From positions 10,242-74,241 of the forward strand of contig JAGZOP010000009.1 of the NCBI GenBank assembly GCA_018383195.1: 64,000 nt of DNA. The letters run 5' to 3'. Under the pieces are notes generated by a model. The model searched no databases. It was given only the letters and a program-made list of their open reading frames with translations, and was not told where the DNA came from. Below are positions 32,790 to 41,003 of the stretch, in pieces. The translations under genes were made by a program, and so were the position numbers. The stretch's first letter is position 1. Each line of letters begins with the position of its first letter. The stretch is from Clostridiaceae bacterium (GTDB lineage: Bacteria; Bacillota; Clostridia; Oscillospirales; Butyricicoccaceae).

Positions 32790-34253
32790 ATGATAATTTT
32801 ACCGGTTTTACTGCCCTTTGCAGCATTTTTATTGCTCTTTGCGGTGCGCCCGATTGGAGAGCATAGGGGAATGCGCGGCGCGGTCGTTTTGCTCACGCTG
32901 CTTGGCACAGCGGCACTCACAATCCGGCAGGCAGTCTGTGGGGCAGAGCCGCTGCTCCTATGGGAGCTTGCACCTAAAATGCCCATCTACTTTCAGGTAG
33001 ACGGCATCTCCAAGCTGTTTTCCGTGCTGACCGTATGCATCTGGTTGGGGGCGGGTGTGTTTGCACTGCGGTATATGGAGCACGAGGGCGGGGAACGTCG
33101 CTTTTTCAGCGTGTACCTGCTTGTGCTCGCGGTGCTCATGGCGCTCGACCACGCGGGCAACTTGGTTACGTTCTATGTATTCTATGAACTGGTCACCCTG
33201 ACCTCGTTTTTGCTCGTCATCCATTCTAAGACGCATGAAGCCATTATGGCAGGGCTGAAATATTTGTTTTACTCGGTTGCAGGTGCGTTTCTGGCGCTGT
33301 TCGGCGTATTTTTCCTGTTCTATACCTGTGACAATTTGAATTTTACACCGGGCGGTGTGCTGCCGGATAATTTGCTGCCGGGGGAGCAGCGGTGGCTGCT
33401 GTTTGCAGCCGCGCTTCTGATGCTGGGCTTTTCGGCAAAGGCGGGCATGTTCCCGCTGCACGGCTGGCTGCCTGCGGCGCATCCAGTTGCGCCGACGCCG
33501 GCTTCGGCGGTGCTGTCGGGAATTATCACTAAGGCGGGCGTGCTGGGATTGGTACGTGTACTGTATGATATTGTGGGACCGGAATTTGTGCGCGGCACAT
33601 GGGTGCAGGGCGGATATCTGACGCTGACTCTGGTCACGGTGCTGATGGGTTCTATGATGGCGTACTATGAGCCTGTTTTGAAAAAACGTCTGGCGTATTC
33701 GACGGTCAGTCAGGTGTCCTATGTGCTGTTTGGCATTGGGCTGCTGCATCCGGTTGGACTGGCAGGTGCACTCAGCCATGTCGTCTTTCATGCGGTGATC
33801 AAGTGCGGATTGTTCCTTGCGGCAGGCGCATTTATTTACCAGACCGGACGCATGCGGGTTGCAGACCTGCGCGGCGTGGGCAAAAACATGCCGGTTACAC
33901 TCGGAAGCTTTGCGCTGTGTGCGCTTGCACTCGTCGGCATCCCGCCTGCGAGCGGCTTTTTGAGCAAGTGGCTGCTTGCCACCGGCGCACTGGATGCCGG
34001 AGTAGGGATTTTCGGCTGGCTGGGATCGGTTATCCTGCTTGTCAGCGCGCTTTTGACCGCCGGATACCTGTTTCCGGTGGTCAGTCGTGGGTTCTTCCCG
34101 GGCGAGGGATATGAAAGCGGTTTGACCTGCCGGGAGGCGCCCGTACCGATGGCACTGACCGTTGCAGTACTGGCAGGGCTTGCGGTATTGCTCGGCATTT
34201 TCCATACGCCGGTCAATCGCTGCCTTGCCGGCATCATTGACACACTGTTTTGA
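32790..34253 (+). CDS. Proton-channel antiporter subunit (second of four)
   Basis: A 487-residue, about fourteen-segment member of the same family. The canonical motif GFSAKAGMFPLHGWLPAAHPVAPTPASAVLSGIITKAG is near 217, and the later lysine is in HVVFHAVIKCGLFLAAGAF near 331. The membrane Glu of FYVFYELVTLTSF (near 130) that feeds the half-channel is present. Start ATG 32790 follows AAAGGGGGAG; ten residues of the longer reading are dropped. Confidence 0.88.
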   Translation: MIILPVLLPFAAFLLLFAVRPIGEHRGMRGAVVLLTLLGTAALTIRQAVCGAEPLLLWELAPKMPIYFQVDGISKLFSVLTVCIWLGAGVFALRYMEHEGGERRFFSVYLLVLAVLMALDHAGNLVTFYVFYELVTLTSFLLVIHSKTHEAIMAGLKYLFYSVAGAFLALFGVFFLFYTCDNLNFTPGGVLPDNLLPGEQRWLLFAAALLMLGFSAKAGMFPLHGWLPAAHPVAPTPASAVLSGIITKAGVLGLVRVLYDIVGPEFVRGTWVQGGYLTLTLVTVLMGSMMAYYEPVLKKRLAYSTVSQVSYVLFGIGLLHPVGLAGALSHVVFHAVIKCGLFLAAGAFIYQTGRMRVADLRGVGKNMPVTLGSFALCALALVGIPPASGFLSKWLLATGALDAGVGIFGWLGSVILLVSALLTAGYLFPVVSRGFFPGEGYESGLTCREAPVPMALTVAVLAGLAVLLGIFHTPVNRCLAGIIDTLF

Positions 34254-34268
34254 GGGGAGGGGAGCGCT

Positions 34269-35735
34269 GTGCATCAATCATTTCTCATTGTTCCCGTCCT
34301 GACGGCAATGGTCGGCGGGGCGCTGCTGTTTTCGCCGGTATTCCGCGAAAGGCGTGTGCTGCGCGAGGTTTATACGATGGCGGTCACGCTTTTGACGAGC
34401 GGGCTGCTCTGGGCGCTCATCCTGAACCGCCCGGACGAGGGACTGCTGCTCCTGCACTTTACGGGCGATTTGAATCTCACCCTGCGGTTGGACGGGATGG
34501 GCTCTGTTTTTGCGGGACTGATTGCCACCCTTTGGCCGCTTGCGTCGCTGTATGCGTTCGAGTATATGCGGCGCGCCGACCGGCAGAACGGGTTTCTGGC
34601 GTTTTACACGATGACCTTCGGCGTGACCGCAGGCATCGCGCTCGCGGGCAATATGCTGACGCTGTATATGTTCTATGAACTGCTGACGCTCGTGACCGTG
34701 CCGCTCGTCATGCATGAGATGTCGCGCGAATCCGCGCGTGCAGGACGTAAATACCTGTATTATTCGCTTGGCGGCGCGGCGTTTGCATTCATCGGCATGG
34801 TGTTTCTGATCGTCTACGGCATGACGCTCGATTTCCGACCGGGCGGTGTGCTGCTTGCCGGGCACACGGGCGACCGCCAGATGATGCTTCTCATTTATGT
34901 GATGACGTTTTTCGGGTTTGCAGTCAAGGCAGCGATTTTCCCGTTCCATGGGTGGCTGCCTGCGGTTTCGGTTGCGCCCACACCGGTCACGGCGCTGCTG
35001 CATGCGGTTGCGGTGGTCAAGTCAGGTGCGTTCGCCGTGCTGCGGCTGACCTATTTTTCGTTCGGGGCATCGTACCTGTTCGGCACTTGGGCACAAAAAG
35101 TCGTGATGGCAGGCGCGATGATAACCATTGCGTATGCTTCTACGCGAGCGCTGAAAGAAACGCATTTCAAACGGCGTCTGGCGTATTCGACGGTCAGCAA
35201 CCTGTCGTATGTGCTGTTTGCTGCGACGCTGATGACCCCTTTCGGACTGGCGGCGGCTCTGTGCCACACGCTGTGCCATGCGGTCATTAAAATTGGTGCT
35301 TTTTGCTGCGCGGGCGCGGTTATGCATCAATCCGGACGGGAATATATCTATCAGCTCGATGGGATTGGACACAAGATGCCCTTTGTGTTTACCTGCTTCA
35401 CCGTTTCAGCCATTGCACTGCCGGGAATTCCACCGCTTGCGGGTTTCCTCAGCAAGTGGAATATTGCGTATGCTGCGATTGAGTCTTATCAGCAGCTTGC
35501 GCGGTTTGGCGTGCTGGTGCTGCTTTATTCGGCACTGATGACGGCGATTTATATGCTGACCATTGTGGTGCGTGCATGGTCGCCGTGCAGGGAGGACGCG
35601 CTCCAGAGCGTGCACGACCCGAACTGGTATATGAAACTGCCGCTTGCGTTGTTTGCGGCAGGAGTCATTGTACTCGGGCTGTGCGGCGGACCGGTCGTGC
35701 AGCTTTTGCAGCAAATCGCCTATGGACACTGGTAA
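34269..35735 (+). CDS. Proton-channel antiporter subunit (third of four)
   Basis: A 488-residue family member. Here the channel motif varies: FFGFAVKAAIFPFHGWLPAVSVAPTPVTALLHAVAVVKSG, with AVSVAPTPVTALLHA replacing the usual AHPVAPTPASALLSG. This is the ND5/MrpA-like version. The membrane Glu in MFYELLTLVTVPLVMHEM and the later lysine in HTLCHAVIKIGAFCCAGA are kept. GTG start behind GAGGGGAGGGGAG. Confidence 0.87.
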   Translation: MHQSFLIVPVLTAMVGGALLFSPVFRERRVLREVYTMAVTLLTSGLLWALILNRPDEGLLLLHFTGDLNLTLRLDGMGSVFAGLIATLWPLASLYAFEYMRRADRQNGFLAFYTMTFGVTAGIALAGNMLTLYMFYELLTLVTVPLVMHEMSRESARAGRKYLYYSLGGAAFAFIGMVFLIVYGMTLDFRPGGVLLAGHTGDRQMMLLIYVMTFFGFAVKAAIFPFHGWLPAVSVAPTPVTALLHAVAVVKSGAFAVLRLTYFSFGASYLFGTWAQKVVMAGAMITIAYASTRALKETHFKRRLAYSTVSNLSYVLFAATLMTPFGLAAALCHTLCHAVIKIGAFCCAGAVMHQSGREYIYQLDGIGHKMPFVFTCFTVSAIALPGIPPLAGFLSKWNIAYAAIESYQQLARFGVLVLLYSALMTAIYMLTIVVRAWSPCREDALQSVHDPNWYMKLPLALFAAGVIVLGLCGGPVVQLLQQIAYGHW

Positions 35736-35748
35736 GGAGGGAACGGCA

Positions 35749-37752
35749 ATGCTGATATTACTGATTTTATGGCCGTTCGCTGCAGGTCTTTGCGCGGCTG
35801 CATTGGGAGAAAAACATGCGCGTCTGCGGGATACTTTTGTGCGTTTGGCATCACTCGCAGAATTTGCGGGCGCATTGCTGCTTGGAATGGCGGCGCAGCG
35901 GGGAGAACCCGCTGCATGGTCTGCGGCAGTTTGTGGGATGGGACTTCACCTTACGGCAGATGGGTTTCGATGCCTGTGGACGGCTGTGACTGCATTTGCA
36001 TGGTTGTGCTCGTGCATGATGGCGCCTGCATACCTGGCGCACAGCGGGCATCGGAGCCGCTATCACCTGTTTACGTTTGTGACGCTTGGCGGTGTGATGG
36101 GCGTATTCTTGGCGGCGGATTTGTTTACGCTCTTTGTGTTCTTTGAAATCATGTCGCTGGCAAGCTGGGTTTGGGTTGCCCATGAGGACGATAAAAAAGC
36201 CGGTTACGCAGCGGATACCTATCTTGCGGTGGCAGTCATTGGCGGTCTTGTAATGCTCATGGGGCTGTTTTTGCTGAACCACATCGCAGGAACCCTTGTC
36301 ATTGCAGAACTGAGAGCGGCGTGTGCGCCGCATGTCGGTGAGCCGGAACTGTATGTCGCGGGTGCACTGCTACTCGTGGGTTTCGGTGCCAAAGCGGGGA
36401 TGTTTCCTCTGCATTTTTGGCTGCCGATGGCACATCCGGTCGCGCCTGCACCCGCATCGGCGCTGCTGTCAGGCGTGCTGACCAAATGCGGCGTATTTGG
36501 AATTCTGATTCTTGCGGCGGGCATATTCCCTGCGGATTTGCGATGGGGAGAAGCGGTGCTCGGACTGGGAACCATCACCATGGTGCTCGGTGCACTGCTG
36601 GCACTGTTTGCAGTCGATCTCAAGCGTACACTGGCGTGTTCGTCGGTTTCTCAGATTGGGTTCATTCTGGTCGGCTGCGCGCTGCTCAGCCTGCTAGGGG
36701 AGGAGCACGGACTGACAGCGGCGGGAACGCAGCTGCATATGTTGAACCATTCGCTGATTAAGACAACCCTGTTCCTTGCGGCGGGTGCATTTGCCATGAA
36801 CCGGCATACACTTGATCTGAATGAACTGCGCGGTGCGGGACGGAAGAGCCCGCTCGTGCTCAAACTCAGCTTTCTCATCGGGGGACTGAGTGTGGCGGGG
36901 ATTCCGCTGACCAGCGGGTATGTGAGCAAGACACTGCTGCACGAGGGAATTATCGAATATATCGCGCATGCCGAGCAGCTGGAGGGTGTGACGCTTTTGC
37001 CGCTGCATATTGTGGAGTGGCTGTTCCTGCTGTCGGGCGGCATGACGCTCGCCTATATGACCAAGCTGTTTTATCTGCTGTTTGTCGCAAAACCGCGGAT
37101 GGAGAGTGCACCGCTCAAAATCGGTGTGCTGCCGCAGATTGCGATTGGTCTGCCGGCGCTTCTGCTGCTTGTGCTCGGACTGACACCGCATCAGACCATG
37201 GACCCGATTGGGAAGATGCTGATGTCCGGTCTGCATGCACCCGGGCATATAGTACAGTATTTGTCTCCTGAAAACCTCAAAGGCGCTGTAATTTCGATTG
37301 CGATTGGCGCTGTGCTGTATACATTCATCATCTGGAAGTGTTTGATGCCCGAAGGAACGCTCAAAAATGCATGGCCTGCGTGGATGGACCTTGAGGCGCG
37401 GGTGTACCGCCCGGTGATGCTCGGACTGTTGCCCAGTGTGTTCGGCTGCGTGTGCCGTTTCCTTGATTTTTTGACCGACGGCGTGATTGCGCTGCTGCGG
37501 ATGACCGTTTTGCGCAGCGTGGGTGCATCGCATCAGCCGATGACGCGATACTGGATTGCCGATCACCTTGGACCGCTGCTCGACCGCATTGCGCGGCGCA
37601 GAGGGCATGCGCATCGGTCGTTTGTGTTTTCGATTGCAGAATGGCAGGAGGAGACTGCCATTACCAGCCGCTTGATTGGTGCAAGCCTGTCATTTGGTTT
37701 GCTGATGTTTTGCATTGGACTCACTGCAACGCTGATCTATCTGTTGGTGTAA
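35749..37752 (+). CDS. Large proton-channel antiporter subunit (fourth of four)
   Basis: A 667-residue family member, the longest of the four. The core carries FFEIMSLASWVWVAHEDD near 130, GFGAKAGMFPLHFWLPMAHPVAPAPASALLSGVLTKCG near 207 and HMLNHSLIKTTLFLAAGAF near 330. An extra C-terminal part of about 150 residues adds a last membrane segment, similar to the MbhH/MrpA-like extended subunits. Start ATG 35749 follows AAGGAGGG, which contains the previous stop. Last gene of the operon, with a strong terminator behind it. Confidence 0.87.
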   Translation: MLILLILWPFAAGLCAAALGEKHARLRDTFVRLASLAEFAGALLLGMAAQRGEPAAWSAAVCGMGLHLTADGFRCLWTAVTAFAWLCSCMMAPAYLAHSGHRSRYHLFTFVTLGGVMGVFLAADLFTLFVFFEIMSLASWVWVAHEDDKKAGYAADTYLAVAVIGGLVMLMGLFLLNHIAGTLVIAELRAACAPHVGEPELYVAGALLLVGFGAKAGMFPLHFWLPMAHPVAPAPASALLSGVLTKCGVFGILILAAGIFPADLRWGEAVLGLGTITMVLGALLALFAVDLKRTLACSSVSQIGFILVGCALLSLLGEEHGLTAAGTQLHMLNHSLIKTTLFLAAGAFAMNRHTLDLNELRGAGRKSPLVLKLSFLIGGLSVAGIPLTSGYVSKTLLHEGIIEYIAHAEQLEGVTLLPLHIVEWLFLLSGGMTLAYMTKLFYLLFVAKPRMESAPLKIGVLPQIAIGLPALLLLVLGLTPHQTMDPIGKMLMSGLHAPGHIVQYLSPENLKGAVISIAIGAVLYTFIIWKCLMPEGTLKNAWPAWMDLEARVYRPVMLGLLPSVFGCVCRFLDFLTDGVIALLRMTVLRSVGASHQPMTRYWIADHLGPLLDRIARRRGHAHRSFVFSIAEWQEETAITSRLIGASLSFGLLMFCIGLTATLIYLLV

Positions 37753-37755
37753 AGA

Positions 37756-37787
37756 AAAATGCCGTTCGATGGGGAACGGCATTTTTT
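37756..37787 (+). terminator. Terminator of the antiporter operon
   Basis: AAAAATGCCGTTC / GAACGGCATTTTT stem with a T6 tail, four bases past the stop. Confidence 0.9.
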
Positions 37788-37795
37788 GTATGGCT

Positions 37796-37824
37796 TTGCG
37801 AAACGGGAAAAACTATGATACAAT
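37796..37824 (+). promoter_or_regulatory. Promoter of the DUF4364 gene
   Basis: TTGCGA (37796-37801), 17 bases, TACAAT (37819-37824). Confidence 0.65.
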
Positions 37825-37859
37825 AAGATCAAATCAATTTCGTCCGGGAGGGAATGCAT

Positions 37860-38396
37860 ATGGCGCGTCACGGATTTATCCGCACAAAAGAAGAAATTAA
37901 GTTTCTGGTGTTGTACGCCACTGGATTTCTGACATTTCCGGTGGATTTGGAGACGATTATTGATCTGTGCACCTGGTGCGACGAGGGATTCGGTTATTTT
38001 GAACTGAAAGAAGCCTTTGATGAAATGCTGGAAACCGGACACATGGAAGAATCGGAGCCGGGAAAGTATGCCATCACAGACAAAGGCCGCGAAACCATGG
38101 AGCTGTTTGAGAAGAATTTGCCGTATACGGTGCGGGAGGCTGCACAGCAGTCTGCATTGCGTGTCGTGCAAAAGCTGCGGCGGGACGCTGCAATTACAAC
38201 GCGGGTCGATCCTGTTTCGGAGCACGATCTGCTTGTGACCATGACCATGCAGGATGTATTTTCTATTCAGATGAACGTAGTCAGCCGTGCACAGGCGGTG
38301 CTGCTTGAACGTAACTTCCACGAGAATGCCGAAAAAATTTATCAGGTGCTGCTTGGTGCAGTTACAGAAGATTATAAAAAAGAAGAACCCTTTTGA
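37860..38396 (+). CDS. DUF4364 family protein
   Basis: A 178-residue protein of the DUF4364 family common in Clostridia. The N-terminal half looks like a winged helix (RTKEEIKFLVLYATGFL, then GFGYFELKEAFDEMLETGHMEESEPGKYAITDKGRE, ending in a beta-wing-like turn), so a transcriptional regulator is plausible. Function is not established. I favour the ATG at 37860 since GGGAGGG lies seven bases upstream; the ATG at 37854 is only one base from it. Monocistronic. Confidence 0.82.
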   Translation: MARHGFIRTKEEIKFLVLYATGFLTFPVDLETIIDLCTWCDEGFGYFELKEAFDEMLETGHMEESEPGKYAITDKGRETMELFEKNLPYTVREAAQQSALRVVQKLRRDAAITTRVDPVSEHDLLVTMTMQDVFSIQMNVVSRAQAVLLERNFHENAEKIYQVLLGAVTEDYKKEEPF

Positions 38397-38403
38397 ACTA
38401 GAA

Positions 38404-38439
38404 AACGTCCGGACATTCTGTGTCCGGACGTTTTTTTGT
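38404..38439. terminator. Bidirectional terminator
   Basis: AACGTCCGGACA / TGTCCGGACGTT with T7 on the + strand and TTTTC on the - strand, between the convergent DUF4364 and MATE genes. Confidence 0.88.
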
Positions 38440-38453
38440 GCACGAAGCACAGA

Positions 38454-39785
38454 TCAAATGCGGATATGCTTCCAACGGCCCATTTTGTAATAAACCACGC
38501 TGAGCAGCGTGCCAAAAATCCAGCCGAATGGGTATGCCCAGCAGATCGAATAGAATCCGAGCGATTTTGCAAAGAAATAGGAAAATAGTACGCGGAGCGC
38601 AAGATCGGCAAAGGTGGTTGCCATGAACTGTCCCATGACACCGCCGCCTCGCAGGACGCTGTCGCACGAGTTTTTGATGCCGATGAGCGCATAGAACGGC
38701 GCAACGATGCGCAGAAATTGGGTCCCCTGCTCAATCACCTCGGCTTGATAGGCGCCGTTTACAAATGCCCCAATCAGTTGACCGCCAAACAGGAAAAAGA
38801 TCAGGTTGATGATGAGAATCAATCCTTCGGCAATCCAGATTGAGCATTTCAGCCCTTCTTGCGCGCGGTCAATGCGCCCTGCACCGATGTTTTGTGAAGC
38901 GAACGAGGTCAGCGCAGTGGGCAGCGTGTTGATGAGTGTACAGGCAAAGGTGCTGATTTTGAGCGCGGCTGCAAATGCCGCAACCGTAACTGCACCGAGC
39001 CCATTGATGATGCCCTGCACGAGAAAAATTCCGATTGAAACAAAAGATTGCTGACAGATTGAGGGGACTGCGACCGAAGCCATGGACGGCAGCAGCCCAC
39101 GGTCAAAATAGCGCACCGGCTCGTCGTTTTCCAACCGGCGTACCCGGCGCAGCAGAGTAATGGTTGCCAGAATGGAGGAAACACCTTGCGCAAGAAAGGT
39201 TGCCCACGCGAGCGACATCACGCTGCACTTGATAAACAACACGAAAATCAGATCGAGCGCGACATTGAGTACGGAAGAAAAAATCAGGAAATACAGCGGG
39301 GTGCGGCTGTCGCCGAGGGCGTTGAATACCGCGTTTGCGGTGTTGTACAGGAAAACAAACAGGACACCTGCAAGATAGACATATAGATAGAGCAGGGAGG
39401 AATGAAAGATCATGGTCGGCGTGCCGATGATACGCAGCAGAGGTTTCATGATGACAAATCCCAGTCCGGTCAGCAGGAGTGCAAGTACGGTCAGCGAGAT
39501 AAAAGCAGTATAAACCGCACTTTTGACACCGGCAATGTCTTTTTGTCCGTAGCGCAGCGAGACGACCACCGAACAGCCCACCGAAGCGCCGGTTGCAACC
39601 GCGAGAAACAGTACGGTGGCAGGATATGCTGCCCCAATCGCTGCGAGTGCATCAACGGAAATAAATTGTCCGGCAATGACCGAGTCTGCGATGTTGTACA
39701 TCTGCTGGAAAATCATGCTGATGAGCATGGGCAGCGAGAAGTGGATAAGTATTTTAAATGGATTCCCCACAGTTAAATCGTTCAT
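38454..39785 (-). CDS. MATE-family multidrug/metabolite efflux transporter
   Basis: A 443-residue transporter with about twelve segments in two homologous halves. The opening NPFKILIHFSLPMLISMIFQQMYNIADSVIAGQFI is typical of MATE/DinF proteins (NorM-like Clostridial branch). It exports cationic compounds in exchange for Na+ or H+. The start at 39785 follows GGGGGAAA; 15 residues of the longer reading are dropped. The substrate cannot be inferred; it stands alone between terminators. A promoter (39856-39884) lies on its strand. Confidence 0.88.
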   Translation of the reverse strand: MNDLTVGNPFKILIHFSLPMLISMIFQQMYNIADSVIAGQFISVDALAAIGAAYPATVLFLAVATGASVGCSVVVSLRYGQKDIAGVKSAVYTAFISLTVLALLLTGLGFVIMKPLLRIIGTPTMIFHSSLLYLYVYLAGVLFVFLYNTANAVFNALGDSRTPLYFLIFSSVLNVALDLIFVLFIKCSVMSLAWATFLAQGVSSILATITLLRRVRRLENDEPVRYFDRGLLPSMASVAVPSICQQSFVSIGIFLVQGIINGLGAVTVAAFAAALKISTFACTLINTLPTALTSFASQNIGAGRIDRAQEGLKCSIWIAEGLILIINLIFFLFGGQLIGAFVNGAYQAEVIEQGTQFLRIVAPFYALIGIKNSCDSVLRGGGVMGQFMATTFADLALRVLFSYFFAKSLGFYSICWAYPFGWIFGTLLSVVYYKMGRWKHIRI

Positions 39786-39855
39786 AAATAATATTTCCCC
39801 CAAGGCATAAGAAAAGCGAAATCGGTACATGTACGACTCCGCGATAGCCTGTATC

Positions 39856-39884
39856 AGTATAGTCCGATACGCACAAAATTTCCA
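39856..39884 (-). promoter_or_regulatory. Likely promoter of the MATE gene
   Basis: On the - strand TGGAAA (39884-39879), 17 bases, TATACT (39861-39856). Confidence 0.5.
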
Positions 39885-39937
39885 TGGTGTTTTTGTTCAA
39901 AAAAACGAAAGTCTGCAAGCGGTTTCTTGTACAGCAC

Positions 39938-39967
39938 AAAAAAGCCATCCCTGGAAAAGGGATGGCT
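39938..39967 (-). terminator. Terminator of cysK
   Basis: On the - strand AGCCATCCCT / AGGGATGGCT, then TTTTTTG, about 32 bases past the cysK stop. Confidence 0.85.
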
Positions 39968-39998
39968 TAAGCGTATGCAATCAAAAGAACAGGGAAAA

Positions 39999-40928
39999 TC
40001 AATCCTCAAACAGCGGGGTGGAGAAATACCGCTCTGCGGTGTCGGGCAGAATGGTCACAACACGCTTGCCGGGGCCGAGCTTTTTGGCGAGTTGGATTGC
40101 CGCTGCGACGTTGGTTCCCGAGGAGATACCGCACATCAATCCTTCTTTGCGTGCCAAATCCTTGGCGGTTTGAAGCGCTTCTTCGTCGGTAACAATGTAA
40201 ATATCGTCATAAATGCTACGGTTCAGGATGGCAGGGATGACGCCGTCTCCAATGCCCATCTGGATATGCGTGCCAATCGAGCCGCCGGACAGGATTGCTG
40301 CATGCTCAGGCTCGACTGCCCAGATGGTCATATGCGGGTTTTGTGCTTTGAGCACTTCGCCGATGCCGGTGATGGTGCCGCCTGTGCCGATGCCGGAGCA
40401 GAAGCCGTCGATGGGACCTTCGACCTGCGCCAGAATTTCGATGCCGGTATGATGGCGGTGCACCATCGGATTGGCGGGGTTTTCAAACTGCTGCGGGACG
40501 AAAACCTTAGGGTTTTCGGCTGCCATACGCAGCGCGGTATCGAGGCATTCCTGAATGCACGCGCCAATGTCGCCGGCGTCGTGAATGACAATCACCTCTG
40601 CACCGTAGTGCCGTACCAGTTTGCGGCGTTCCTCAGAAACCGAGTCCGGCATGATAATGATGGTATGATACCCTTTGACTGCACCGATCAGTGCAAGACC
40701 GATGCCCTGATTGCCGCTGGTCGGCTCCACGATGATGGAATCCGGCTGAAGCACGCCGCGCGCCTCGGCATCGCAGATCATGTTGTATGCCGTGCGGGTT
40801 TTGATCGAGCCGCCGACATTTAAGCCTTCAAACTTTACAAGGATTTCTGCTGCGTTTTCCGGCGCCATATGATTCAGCCGGACGATGGGGGTATGTCCCA
40901 TTGCGTCAAGGATATTGTTATAAACCAT
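39999..40928 (-). CDS. cysK: Cysteine synthase (O-acetylserine sulfhydrylase)
   Basis: PLP enzyme making cysteine from O-acetylserine and sulfide. The 309 residues include the PLP lysine in GGSIKTRTAYNMI near 40, the phosphate loop GTGGTITG near 175 and the C-terminal serine region GISSGTNVAAA. The substrate loop reads PTSGNQGIGLA rather than the usual PTSGNTGIGLA, so the sulfur donor or acceptor could differ; cystathionine-beta-synthase-like or O-phosphoserine enzymes remain possible. Monocistronic; the promoter lies just past the blaR1-like stop. Confidence 0.9.
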   Translation of the reverse strand: MVYNNILDAMGHTPIVRLNHMAPENAAEILVKFEGLNVGGSIKTRTAYNMICDAEARGVLQPDSIIVEPTSGNQGIGLALIGAVKGYHTIIIMPDSVSEERRKLVRHYGAEVIVIHDAGDIGACIQECLDTALRMAAENPKVFVPQQFENPANPMVHRHHTGIEILAQVEGPIDGFCSGIGTGGTITGIGEVLKAQNPHMTIWAVEPEHAAILSGGSIGTHIQMGIGDGVIPAILNRSIYDDIYIVTDEEALQTAKDLARKEGLMCGISSGTNVAAAIQLAKKLGPGKRVVTILPDTAERYFSTPLFED

Positions 40929-40972
40929 CTATATCGACTCCAATACAATCAATTCACATAGGTAACTTATAC

Positions 40973-41001
40973 ATTATATGCGAAAAGAAGGAGTTCGTCA
41001 A
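40973..41001 (-). promoter_or_regulatory. Promoter of cysK
   Basis: On the - strand TTGACG (41001-40996), 17 bases, TATAAT (40978-40973). Confidence 0.78.
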
Positions 41002-41003
41002 CC

